Below, piece by piece: positions 43,349-54,841 of a stretch of DNA of 64,000 nucleotides. The notes under the pieces were generated by a model, which did not search any database, was not told the DNA's origin, and saw only the letters and a program-made list of their open reading frames with translations. Each line of letters starts with the position of its first letter. The stretch's first letter is position 1. The stretch is from Thalassia testudinum (Eukaryota; Streptophyta; Magnoliopsida; Alismatales; Hydrocharitaceae): contig JAZHRO010000003.1 of NCBI GenBank assembly GCA_037157565.1, positions 74,526,501 to 74,590,500 on the forward strand, read 5' to 3'. The position numbers were made by a program, and so were the translations under genes.

Positions 43349-44540
43349 GGAAATAATTTTTTGATCTTCTTTTTGCATTTTGCGTACTTTTCTATTTTCT
43401 AACTTGCTTTATCTCGTCTATTATTTTACAGATACCTCGATCAGGGAATCATCATGTGATAGATCGGAGTAAAGTGAAGTTGAAGACGACTGTAAGTGCT
43501 CCCCATTTTTCCCCCTCCATAGATTCCATTTCATCACATTAATTCAAACTTCAATTAAACTAGGTGTTTGCATAAATCCTAGGATTAGTTTGGTTGCTTG
43601 GATTTCCACCCACATTCATTTCACCCTCGCATATAAGAAATAAAAATGGTACTTTTGTGGGATAAATCAAACATGCACATAACATACACCCACATTGAAG
43701 GCACATAACCTAATTTACTCTTATCTACTCAACTGGATTCTGATCTGTGGAACCGGTACACAAAAATCAACATATAAAAGAGTAGAAATTAGTCTAGCTC
43801 AATTGATTTGTGTGCCTAACTCAGTGGTTTAATTGTGGCCAATTGTTTGAGTTATTTGGGCTGCACCACTTAACTTAAAATCAACTCACCAAGTAGCTTC
43901 CCCTTAGGGTTTTCAATTTAGATCAATACCAAGTACTGCACTTTATTTTTTATTTCAAAAGGAAAGTGATTTTCATCAGTGCTTGAAAGCCTGGTTTGCC
44001 TCAAACTTGATTAAATTAAACCTAATTCTAAACCCTAAAAGGTACTTAAGCAAGATTTGAACATTAAAATCTACTCATCACAAATAACCTTGCTTGAATG
44101 TGCACACACACACATACTCAATTGATCATTAAGGGCACAACCCATTTTAGGGACCCACCACATTCCGTAGGCACAATAATCCCAGTCGTAAATAAAATCA
44201 AGTAGACATTGGCCTTAAGGACTGATTCACTCTTCGGGGTCCAGTCTGAGATTGTTTATGATTAACCTTCTCCCCAATCCCTCCATCTAACTGGTTAGAT
44301 TGAGCAGACACAAGTAGAGTAAATTGTTTATAATCTTAGGATGGATTCTAAGAGTCTGTAGATCCTTAGGCTACCCCACTTAAGGACAAGCTTGTTTTGT
44401 TGTGCTGTAGGGTTCGTATCCATAGTCCTTCTGACCTTTTCCTAGTTTATGCTGGGAAGGATGTCATTGAATCCTCGATTGGAAGGACCACTAGAGTATT
44501 CTAGGGGGCATAGATTGGATTTTGACCAAATTGATCCCAT
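43349..44540 (+). other. LTR-5 untranslated leader
   Basis: Noncoding. TATTATTTTACAG ends at 43431 and GTAAGT begins at 43492, enclosing a 60-nt mini-exon-like segment ending GAAGACGACT. A second acceptor-like TTGTTGTGCTGTAG lies near 44398-44411 just upstream of gag. Aligns with the LTR-1 leader. Confidence 0.72.
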
Positions 44541-46430
44541 GGCCGATCAACAGCCTCGTCTACCTCAAGATCCATAGGTGGTATTTCAAAGGTAGTTGGA
44601 ACAAATGCAGAGAATGCAAGAATGTTTCCAGAGAATGTAGGATGCTCAGCCCTTGAAGGTTTTTTACGATTCTTCAAATTGTGGGGAACGTCCTAGCATC
44701 CAGATTCCTACTAGGGACGTAGAAATCAATCCCTAGGTGTTAAGCCTGATCAAACATTTCTATGGGCTTGGGTTTGAAGACTCGTTTCAGCACTTGGAGG
44801 ACTTGACCACTTTGGTCCAGACCACCAAGGCACGAAACGTGAATGAGGAGCAGATGATCATTAGGCTCTTCCCCCACCCTCTTAGGGATAAAGCTGCTCA
44901 TTGGAACAAGACTATAGGAAGGCCAATTGTAACTTGGAATGATTTGAAATCAACCTTCTTGAAGAAATTCTTCCCTATCGGATGTACCAATTCTTTGAGA
45001 CGGCAATTACTACCTACACCCAGCAGCCAGGCGAGCAGTTTCTTGTTGCTTGGGAGTGATTGCAAGACTTATTGCAGAGGTGTCCACACTACGAGGTGCC
45101 GAAATAGCAACTCGTGCAGATCTTCTACCACGGGTTCACTGAGCAAGTCAGAAATCACATGGACGCTTCTTGTGGAGGCAACTTCGTCAACAATGACGCA
45201 GAAAGCGTGCACGATTTTTGAGAAGATGAGCAAGAATTCGATCAATCATGCCTCCATGGATACTTTTCACCGGTCCCAGTAGCCTAGATCGAATGTTAAT
45301 GAAGTCCACGACTCTCATTCATTTGATATGGAATTGATTTGTAATAAACTTGATAAGGTGGACTTGGTTACTAACAGAATGGAGAAGTGGATAACTGAGA
45401 ACTCAATGAACAACTCTCGATCCACTAAATCCCAGAATTTGGGATTCCATTTATTGCGAGCTCCTTCTAGATGAGAGATCGTGAATCAACTTGATGTGGC
45501 TCAACCTGTGATTCAGCATTATTCGGAACCCCACGAGTTCCAAACTGGGGCCTTAGATGCCAGTTTGTTTGATCCCTGCCTTTCTTTCTCTCCATCCTCA
45601 CCCTATGAGGATGTTTGTGCAGTACAGGAGAATGTTAGTTCCAACCCTTACTCCAATGCTTATAATCTGGGTTAGAGGAACCACCCTAACTTCTCCTGGA
45701 AAAACTCGAGATAGCAAAACCAATTCCGACCCAGCAACTATGCTCTGCAATGACCAATGGGTCAGGGTCACGTTTACACTCAGCTACCCCCTAATCAGGT
45801 CAATCAGCCAGCTTGGAATGCCCGTCAACCCATAGGGCAGGCCGATTTGAACTGACAAATGGTAGAGTTGCAAGGATCTATGCACCAGCTCATGCATCAA
45901 ATGAAAACTTCACTGGATAACTTGCAAACCAAGTTCATAGCTAATTATCATCAACCTGGATTTCTACCATCTGAACCTGTACCCAACCCTCGTAACTTTC
46001 AGAATCTGGGCAATCAAGCCTATGGGCACGAAAATCAGAGGGACCCATACAAATATGCTCATGTGGTTCAGCAGGGTCCTTCCTCTTCTTCTTCTTCCTC
46101 AAATCAAAGGTTTTTGGCTAATGAAGCCCCTCCAATCTTTCCTAACCCACCCCAAGACCCAAATTCATATGCATCTGCTAATTCTATTACCTTGAGGAGT
46201 AGTACACAAACTCAGGATCCAAAATCATACTGTTCTGATTTACCAAATCCTGAAGACCCTGACGAGAGAGAGAACTCTATAGAAGAAATCAAGGCTCAGG
46301 AACTTAATTCCGAAGATCCGACTCATGTTCCTTTTTCTGAGGCCTTGATTAGATTAAGGAAGAAGTTTGTTGATAGTAATAAGGAGCTTCTGAATATTTT
46401 CAAGAATGTCGAGATAATATCCCACTCCTA
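44541..46430 (+). pseudogene. gag: LTR-5 gag, decayed
   Basis: ATG (MADQQPRLPQDP) then a stop. Capsid pieces: FYGLGFEDSFQHLEDLTTLV, FPHPLRDKAAHWNKTIGRPI and FLKKFFPIGCTNSLRR, then a frameshift near 45000-45190 and return at FEKMSKNSINHASM. The tail (45859 on: MHQLMHQMKTSLDNLQTKFI, Pro/Ser-rich) is fairly open. It resembles LTR-1 and LTR-4 Gag. No zinc knuckle seen. Confidence 0.87.
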
Positions 46431-47444
46431 GACGCTATCAAACATATACCAGCATACATGAAATTTTTAAAATATTTATGTAGACAAAAGCATAAGACAA
46501 GAGAATCTATTCCGAGGATGGTGGTAGTCTCTAAGTAGGCTACTTCTACTATCATACACCACCTCTCTCAGAAAAAGAGGGATACAGGTGCTCCTTTGAT
46601 TTCTTCTGTCATTGAAGATTACAGCTTTGATAGAGCATTGTTGGATTTGGGTCCATCCATTAACCTAATTCCGACTTCTATTTATGGGAAGTTCGGATTA
46701 GGTGAACTTCGGCCGACTTCAACAACGTTGCAACTAGCGGACTATTCAGTCACAAATCTGCGAGGCGTTATTGAAGATGTTATTGTCAAGGTTAAGGATT
46801 TCTATTTTCCTATGGATTTCTTTGTCCTTGATACGGATGTACCTAAGAATTTAAGGAACACACCCATCATTCTAGGGCATCCATTCCTGGCTATCGCCAA
46901 GTCCAACATTAACTATGAGAGCGGTATCATGGAAATCACCTTTGGGGATCAAAGAATGAAATTGGATATTTTTATGGTGATTAACAAATTCGAGGATTGT
47001 GGATTTATTGAGGAACTTGAGGATGATAATGTGAATATTGAAACTTGTATGTCGATTTCTGCATTTGAAAGTTCCTCCTCTGAGGATGATTCGGACCCGC
47101 AACCCTCTTTGGCAAACCTACCACCTTATGAAGAGGTTATTGATTTTGTTCACTCTCAACCTCATCCTCTTAATGAGTCTTCATCAGCATCTTCCTTACC
47201 TTCAATCATCAACCCACCCCAGCATGAACTGAAACCCTTGCCTGAGAATATGAAATATCAGTTTTTTGGACCACATAAGATGCTTCCTATGATTATCAGT
47301 GCTAAATTAACAAAGGAGCTGGAGATTAAACTGATTAAGGTCCTAAAGGAACACAAGGAGGCAATTGGTTGGACCATTCATGACCTTAGGGGTATCGAGC
47401 CATCTTATTACAATCATAGAATATTTTTGGAAGATGGATCCCGT
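46431..47444 (+). pseudogene. LTR-5 protease and linker, interrupted by LTR-6
   Basis: In a new frame: [20 protein letters not shown] near 46630, where the usual DLGA is DLGP; GVIEDVIVKVKDFYFPMDFF; LGHPFLAIAKSNINYESGIM. A long Ser/Asp/Glu linker leads to IGWTIHDLRGIEPSYYNHRI and DGS, where LTR-6 cuts the frame at 47440-47444. The rest continues at 57101. Confidence 0.88.
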
Positions 47445-49701
47445 CGATAAACGACAATTTATCAACATTTTTATGCATTAAAACAAACCTAGCTCTTAGG
47501 ATTTTGTCCGTAAATGGGTTTTTGGGCTGCATTTAGGCATTAATTAGGTTAGGCATGCATTGCATTTTTTATTATCTTTTTAATGCATTTTTGTGACTGT
47601 TAGGGACCAATTGATATATAGATCCCTAAAACCCTAGTGCTCAAGGAGGAAAATGGTGAAGGAGGAGCTCAAACTAGATGGAACTCAGCTTAATCCAGCT
47701 CACCATAGCTGGAATCCAGCTCACTTGGAGTAGGGTTAGCTCATTCCAACTCAAGAGATCTTATCTTAGCTGAATGGCAGTTCAACAGATCGCATCTTAT
47801 CTCACCTTAGCTCAGGTCAGCTCTGATCCAGCTCAACTTAGTTAAGTCCAGCTCATCTCACCTCCAGCTACTCTACAGGGAGCTCTAGCTAGCTCAACTA
47901 AGTTGACTGAAGTTCACCCCATCTCAGATCCAGCTGCATCCAGCTCCACCCAACTCCAACCAGCTGAAGAAGAATTCATCCCAGCTCAGGAAGCCCAAGT
48001 CCAGCTCTTGGGGACTCAGCTTTGCTTAACTTGGTTGAGCTAACCTACCTTAGTTGTCTCAACCAACTCAATCCTCCCCAGGAGCACCAGACCCAGCTCA
48101 CCTCAGCTCCATTCAACAGAAGCCAACACACTTTAGCTTGGCTTAGTAGCTAGCAAAGAACTAGCAAGCTAAGACAGCTAGAGTAGCTCCATGTCAACCT
48201 ATTCAATAGCTGCCAGCTACACTTCAGCTCCAGATTCTTCAGATCCATCTCCTCCCTCCAAACCCTAGCTCCAACACCTCCTCCTCTACTCCACTACTAG
48301 CTAAGCTAGCTTAGCTTAGCATAGGTTAGCTAGCAACCAGCTCCTTGGCCATCCTCCACCTTCAACTTAACCTAGCTCCACCAACTAAGCTTACCTAGTC
48401 CACCTAACCTACCTTACCTCAACTATATTTTGGCGCCAAGATGGACACCTCCTAGCCCCACAACTACACCCAAAAGACACCTTGTTTTGGCGCCAAAATA
48501 CCCTTCTAGAAGCCGTCCCTTTTGGCACCAAAACACCCCCACATCTCGGCCCTACACGTAACCTTACAACCCATCCTAGCCACCCACTTACCCCTCCTTC
48601 TAGAACCATACTTGGTGACACCTAAGCCCCCCTTCTAGAAGCCATTTTGGTGCCAACTTCAAGGGATGCCACAACCAATAACCGCCACCCAGGTGCCACT
48701 TGGGTTGGTGCCTATTACCCTTGGCCATAGGATCCCGAACCACCTCCATCTTCCCATCTTAGCCCTCCATTTCAAGAGTCACCCTAACCCCTCGTCCTAC
48801 CCTATGAAAAGACCACTACCCACCACCATTCAAACCATCCTTGGCTGGCAACTTTCCTCTCGTACTCTACCTAGAGCCCACACACAAGAGAGAAGAAGAA
48901 GAAGATTAAGGGGATATTCTATCCCCTTGGTGCCTTCCCCTCTTCCCTTTTCTCTTGTGCCCACGCCAGTTGAAGGAGGAGACAGGCAAGCAAGGCCTTT
49001 GGAGGAGGTCTTAAAGGTGGTCCACGCCACCTTGGAGGAAATCTTGAGGGTGGTGCATGCCCACCCTTGGAGGAGAGCATTGAAGGTGATAGCTTCCAAC
49101 TTGGAGGAGCTTTCAAGGAAGGAGAAGAAGGCGACCTTCTTTTCAAGCCAAGGAAAAGCTAGGCATGGAGCAAGAAGACTCCCGTCACTAGATTTTGCAA
49201 GAGGATTTGTGTTTCTTTCATTACTTTTATATTTTTCATTTCTAGTAGAAGCATTCCTCCACTTGTCTTTGTAGAGAACACAAATTTGCTTAATTGAATT
49301 GCCTTCTTTTTAATTCCTATTGCAGTTGTTGTCTTTGTTCTAGCACTTATTTCACTTCCACTTCCTAATTACTCTAGGCGTCCACTTGTCTAGAGTGAGC
49401 TTAGGTAGTGGACATTTTCATCTCTTAAGTTTTAGCTTAGCCATTTTAGGTGTTAGCACTTTTTTGTCACAATTCACACTTTGCCCTTATTATTTCGAAA
49501 CTAAAAAAATATATATATTTAAAATATAAAAATAAAGTTGGGATTTATTTTCTAAGCAAGTGAATTGAATTGCAAATTTTCCTCCTTGGACGACCCTAAA
49601 TACTCTCCTATCTAGGAATATAAATTTAAAAGCATATGTGATTTGGCTTGTTACAACGACTCATAAACCTGCTTTTACAAAGCACGCCAAACTTCACATC
49701 A
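47445..49701 (+). repeat. LTR-6 5' LTR
   Basis: Starts CGATAAACG where the 3' copy has TGATAAACG; ends CATCA. Around 47670-48420 it is crowded with CAGCTCA and TAGCTTAGC words. TTTTGGCGCCAA-type palindromes lie at 48428-48439, 48485-48498, 48520-48533 and 48645-48656. Open frames at 48666-49274 are not preserved intact in the 3' LTR. Confidence 0.93.
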
Positions 49702-49706
49702 CTTTT

Positions 49707-49724
49707 TGGCACTGTTGTTGGGAA
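49707..49724 (+). promoter_or_regulatory. LTR-6 primer binding site (tRNA-Asp type)
   Basis: TGGCACTGTTGTTGGGAA, five bases after the LTR; five transitions from the LTR-4 site. Confidence 0.78.
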
Positions 49725-51455
49725 GACATGGCTTTGCTTAATCTTTCTTCCTCTTGCTTGAAGTGGATCTCATCCCCTTCTCTTTCTTTTCTATAGTGTG
49801 TGCAGGAACTATAGCGGGAAAGCAGGAATTTGGAAGCAAGAGTTCAAAGTTCCCTTTCTTCCTGTGGATTTCCAGGTTGGTTCCCCTTTCTTGTCACATA
49901 GTTAATTAAAGCTACCAAAAAAATATTAAACTTGCCTTTCAGGATCCCAAACATCTTACTTAAGTGGAGTGGTGTCCATTAAAATTCATTGCTTGCATGA
50001 ATGTTTCATTAACACCACTCCATTACAAGTATTGGTGTTCTATTTTTCCTATCCAGATTTTTGTATGGAATTAAAAAATCAATTCCCAACGACACATGCC
50101 TCTTAAATTCATAACATTTCTTACAGTGGTTCCAAATTACATTAGGAACATTTGTTCCAAATTTCATATCAATTGGCACTGCATTTAACTTTTAAAAATT
50201 CGTGGAATGCAGAGGGGTCACACCCTCTAAACTTCTTATTTTGCTACTGTTCGTGAATTTTTAGTATTTTTATACTCATCCAATTTTTGTGAAATTTAGC
50301 CTTCTGGAATCCTTGTAAAATTTTACACATCATATAAAATCACTAAAATTTTTAAAGGTTAGTGGTAATACTAAAAGGTCCGAAATACCCACGGGTATGA
50401 TTTCTAGACTTTGACACCAGTAAAAATAAAAATTAAAAATAATTATCAAACAAATTTCTAAAATCATATGAAAATCTTTTCTCGAATCCTTGTTTGATTT
50501 TACATAAGGTAGTGGTGTTAGCTGCACTGTTTGGACCACTACTTATTCAGAAAACCTAAAAACATTTCATTGGTAGTAATTTTCTCGATTAGGGTTCAAA
50601 TCCAATTAGGATTTCTTTCTTGCCTTTTAGTCCCACAACATAAAGGAAATACACCCTCACCAATACAACTTGTTTTTCCTTTGATTTTGGAGTTTCAAAC
50701 TTGTTTGAACATTTAAAAAGAGAAACCCTAAAACACATTCGATTAAATTGAATCTTAAAAGACACAAATGCAATAATTGTGTGACAACCTGCTTTGCATT
50801 GGAACCACTTTTCAATTCCTGCACACACATAAAAAAATTGAAATAACAGGGCAACAACCCAAAGAACACCCTCCACATTTGGTGTGCACACTAGTATCCG
50901 AGCCTTAACTAAAATTTGTAGCAATTTGACTCCTAAGGTTTCATCAATTTAGGCTTGCTATATACGACTTATGTTTTCTCTAGTTAATATTAATTCTGTC
51001 ATCTATATCTGGTTTTCAAAGTAAGGGGCCGTGTCAAACAACCAGGCGTGGGTTTGTACAAGCACTTGGGGATTTTCCTAGGAAACGCTTAGGCCCAAAC
51101 CTCCCCTTAAGCAACTTGGCTAGATTTGTTGATAGAATGGATATTTACTATTGATTACTTATTTCCTAAGTAAACCAAGTCTTAGCTTAAATTCTAGGGA
51201 GTCACAATTAAGTTAGGTGTAGAATTTGATTGCTTGTGTGCACGCTTCTCCCATCTCCATCTCTTCTCCTCCCCTACCATTTCTTCATTTTGCACGGGCA
51301 GCGGTCCAAAACTCCACACTTGGAGGTACCACTTGATTTTGCCTCCCTAAAAAAAAGACCTTTCCATGCATTCCTCCACTTCTTTAAAAATAGGAAATTA
51401 AAATTGGTCCTCGAACCCACATGCTAATTTTTCTTTCCCCTATTTTTCCACCTAG
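49725..51455 (+). other. LTR-6 untranslated leader
   Basis: No gene supported. A mini-exon-like segment (49806-49875) lies between TGTGTGCAG and CCAG then GTTGGT. A strong acceptor-like pyrimidine tract TATTTTTCCACCTAG ends at 51455, exactly where the Gag-like frame opens. Minus-strand open frames at 50330-50924 look accidental. Confidence 0.65.
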
Positions 51456-52193
51456 GAGCTACTTAATCAGGCCCTTCCACCTAATTTCTACTCTATCAGG
51501 GCTCAGCTAGAAATTCAGCAGCAACAGTTGCATAAGGAATTAACTGACCTAGCCAACCAGGGTCAACCTGCTACACCTAACCAAGCTCCGCAAATCCCAC
51601 GTTTCACCCCAACTAACACCTGCATGAGAGAAAATCTGCATAAATCCTATGCTGGGTATAATTATTTTTCTAAGGCCTTCTATGGTTCAACAGGAAATTT
51701 TGTTTATCTCAATCATCACCACACCCCAAATGTCCCTATTTTCCAGGAGAAATTGAAAAATTCCTCTAATGAGGGGAATTATCGGACTCACTCTCGGACT
51801 AATCTCGTTCCACACCAGCAACAGAACTCGTTTGGAGGGTATGGTTCAAAACATACTTATCAATCTGGGCAATCTCAAGAAGACATTAATGCCCAGATGA
51901 TGAAAACCTTACAGGAGTTACAAAGAAAAACAAGGGAAACAGCCCATCTTATTAACAATCTCAATGATCAAATTGGGGATATTTCGACTCAAAGACCTGC
52001 AGGACACTCACCATCCCAACCCACACCAAACTTTATTAATCATAGGAACCAACACTCTGGTGGATACCAACATCAGAACCATATGGTTCTGTCTCCTATT
52101 AACCCAATATTGCAGCATCAACCCAGTTTCTATCAACATCTGCCCCCCCACCTCCTCACAATGATCACCAAACTGCGTATGCAGAGACTTTGA
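51456..52193 (+). pseudogene. LTR-6 Gag-tail-like reading frame without capsid
   Basis: Opens right after TAG at 51453-51455. Gln/Asn/Pro/His-rich with a helical stretch QMMKTLQELQRKTRETAHLI near 51900-51960 and NNLNDQIGDISTQ. In composition and position this matches the Gag C-terminal coil and proline-rich tail of LTR-3 and LTR-4. The capsid part is absent. It ends at 52193; the next frame picks up at about 52160-52200. Confidence 0.65.
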
Positions 52194-53359
52194 GGAGTTA
52201 GGAAACCACCATAGATTTAAGGCCTTCACATTCAAATGATGAAATTGATTCTCAACCAATGCAGATTGACTCTCCTAACCTCAATCAGGAAGAAGAAAAA
52301 GAAATCCCAAAAACACCTGATTCAAACCATATTTCCCACTCTCAAAAATTACAATCCAACAATCCAAAATCAAAGCCCTCTCACCACAATCCTTTCGACT
52401 TATTTGGGCAAGTCGAGAGGAATATTCCCCTCCTAGATTCTCCCCCTGCCTCTGAAAGATTTACTTCAAAAGTGCATGATCAGAATCTAGGAAGGTTGGT
52501 CCTTTCAAAAATAGCTAGCTCAATTTTTCAGAGCAAGCTGCTTTTTATAAAAAAAGACCCAGGCACATAACTCATCTCGGTTGTCATTAATGACACCACT
52601 TTTCTTCGTGCCCCTCTCAACTTAAGTACCTCTTCTAATATCATTCCCCCAGTCTTTTCCAAGGAATCTTAATTCGGTGATTTTACTAAGGTTAAATTTC
52701 GATTGGGAGATCGATCTACCATTCAACTTTGACGAATCATTGAGGATCATATTGTCAAGGTCCGGAATTGTCTAAATCCAGTAAATTTTCTAGTCCTTGA
52801 CATAGAGGTACCTGCAGCTCTCACTAACACCATTCTTGGAAGACCCCTTCTAATTACCGCGATAGCTAATATCAACTCTCACTCTGGGAAAATGAATATA
52901 AGTTGCGGGTTCTAGATTTTCTCATTAGATTTATTTTAACCTTCCAAGAAGTCCATTGATCATAAAATTTTCAAGGACACTGATAATACAATGGAAGCAA
53001 TTTGTGAGAAATCTTTGTTGATCAAATCCTACTCAACTTTGACCACAATGGATCAAGATTTTATTGATTCTTATTCTATGGATGATTTTGTGGTCCGAGA
53101 CTTTTTAGATCAACTAGGGTTTGACTTTTACTCTTTCAATCTTCTTGATTTTTCACCAAAAACATCCACACTAACTTCACCCACCCTACATCTCATTAAC
53201 TCCTTTCCCCCTCCCTTTCCATTGGACCTATCACCCGACCCACCAGAGTCTGGCATTTTACATGCACTTAAACCATGGGCTGATTCGAGTCATTCTTTCA
53301 TTTTTCCATTTCATTTTGATCATGATTTCTTTACCTTTCATCATTTTAGGGATCTTTAG
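52194..53359 (+). pseudogene. LTR-6 protease-like frame lacking the catalytic Asp, plus unknown C-terminal part
   Basis: One frame with about five stops. DLFGQVERNIPLLD matches the LTR-4 [14 protein letters not shown] junction. RAPLNLSTSSNIIP aligns with [14 protein letters not shown], so the active Asp is Asn and the Gly is Ser. Later parts also align: IIEDHIVKVRN, NFLVLDIEVP, LGRPLLITAIANI. From 52991 an unrecognised Asp/Phe/Pro-rich stretch (MDDFVVRDFLDQLGFDFYSF) follows where RT would be. It cannot be an active aspartic protease as read. Confidence 0.75.
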
Positions 53360-54841
53360 GATAACACAATTCTTGAGGAGATTCAAGTGTCCAATTATTT
53401 AGATGATTTTCCATCTTCTGTACATACCTTCATGTACGGCTAAATGCAATAAAAGATAGCATTGGATAGGAGGTAACCCATGATTTTTTTTCCTGCTTTC
53501 GTTTTTCCTTTCTTTTTCCAAGTTTTGAACATCCTAAACCTGACCGCACTTCATTAAGGTGATCCCTTTTCCCTCCTAATGCATGAGGACATTGCATATC
53601 TTAAGCATGGGGGGTGTTCTTTAAATTTGACAATCGATTTAGGATTTTCAAAACCTAAAAACATGCATTTTTCTTTAGTTATTTTATTTTCCTACTTGCA
53701 TATCCAAAAAAACAAAATGTTGGAAACATTTTGGGGAAAAATTTTCAAATCGAAACTAAGGTTGAAAAACTCACTTTTGGTACAATGGGATTTAATCTTT
53801 AACAAACTGGGGATGAGGATGTGGATATAGTCATTAGAATTTCAAGGTCTATTTTTAGACTAGATTAGATATCCTTTGCTAAAATTCCACCTGAACTCAT
53901 GGTAATTTAGGTGACTTGATCCTCTTTTGTAATTCAGAAAGTATCTGACTTAGTTTCTGAATTAAAAACTTGCATTCTTGTGGAACTTCCGGTGTCAAAT
54001 TTCACACACAAGCCAACACTTAAAAACAACTAGAAATTAGAAAAACTCCCTTGTTTGGACTTAGTAAAAGTCTGAAGTAGAACATCGGTTTGATTTTCCA
54101 CCATCGAGAAGGAGGAAAATGCCTCCTTTGAGGATGTGATGTCAGCATGTTGCCACCTCGGCATTGCTCCATATCGATATTTCATTTCTTTAGACAGAGC
54201 ATTAAAGCGTATTTTAGCAACTCAAGTGTCTTGGACGGTGCTCTACCTATAGTGTTGGAGCATGAGCTTGAGTTTACTTGGAGCACCCCTTTACACCGCA
54301 TTGTGTTTTGGGGTTGTGAGCTCCTGGGTGGTGTCATGGATAGTGCTATCCCGAAGTACTGGCGCCAGAGCCCTACCGAGGATTGGTAACGGGAATGATG
54401 ATCCCGACACATCTGTTGTAAGACTAAGCTAAAAATAAGCATGGGGGAGAAAAAAAAAGTTTTAAACCAAAAACACGCCCATATAAATGTTGGCTTTTCA
54501 CAAGCACGGACACAAGGTTTTAAAGGATATTGCAAGTTGCGAATCAGATTCAAGATCTAGAAAAATCCCAAAAACAAAAATTTCAAGTCATCTGAATTAA
54601 CAAGAGGTTAATTTGTGAATTTTATGGAGGATATATTGATCCAATTTTGTCTAATTTTTTGATCCAAAAATAAATCCCGTTGTATATCTTTAACGAATCC
54701 CATGCCTCCTGTCTTTAGATCAACTAAGTACCCTTAATCTTTTTCTCCTCAAAAGTCGAAAAAAGTAGATTTCCCAAAAATCTTGTTTTCCAAAAAATTA
54801 AAGTTTTGCTAAGAGAATAGCAAAAGATAAGCGTGGGGGTG
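53360..54841 (+). other. LTR-6 3' noncoding region
   Basis: Contains the internal polypurine-like motif (53581-53617: ATGAGGACATTGC, then TTAAGCATGGGGGGTGT), two recognisable 37-bp module units (54229-54265 and 54334-54370, 105 bp apart), a short purine run near 54445-54460, the hairpin TTTTGCTA/TAGCAAAA (54804-54825), and the polypurine tract GATAAGCGTGGGGGTG just before the LTR. No gene; open frames at 54147-54553 overlap the module. Confidence 0.75.

Noticed and set aside
47670..48420. Satellite DNA array
   Set aside because: The block lies inside both LTRs of LTR-6 and has no regular monomer.
48666..49274. 202-codon frame in the LTR-6 5' LTR
   Set aside because: Interrupted by stops in the 3' LTR copy and no known domain.
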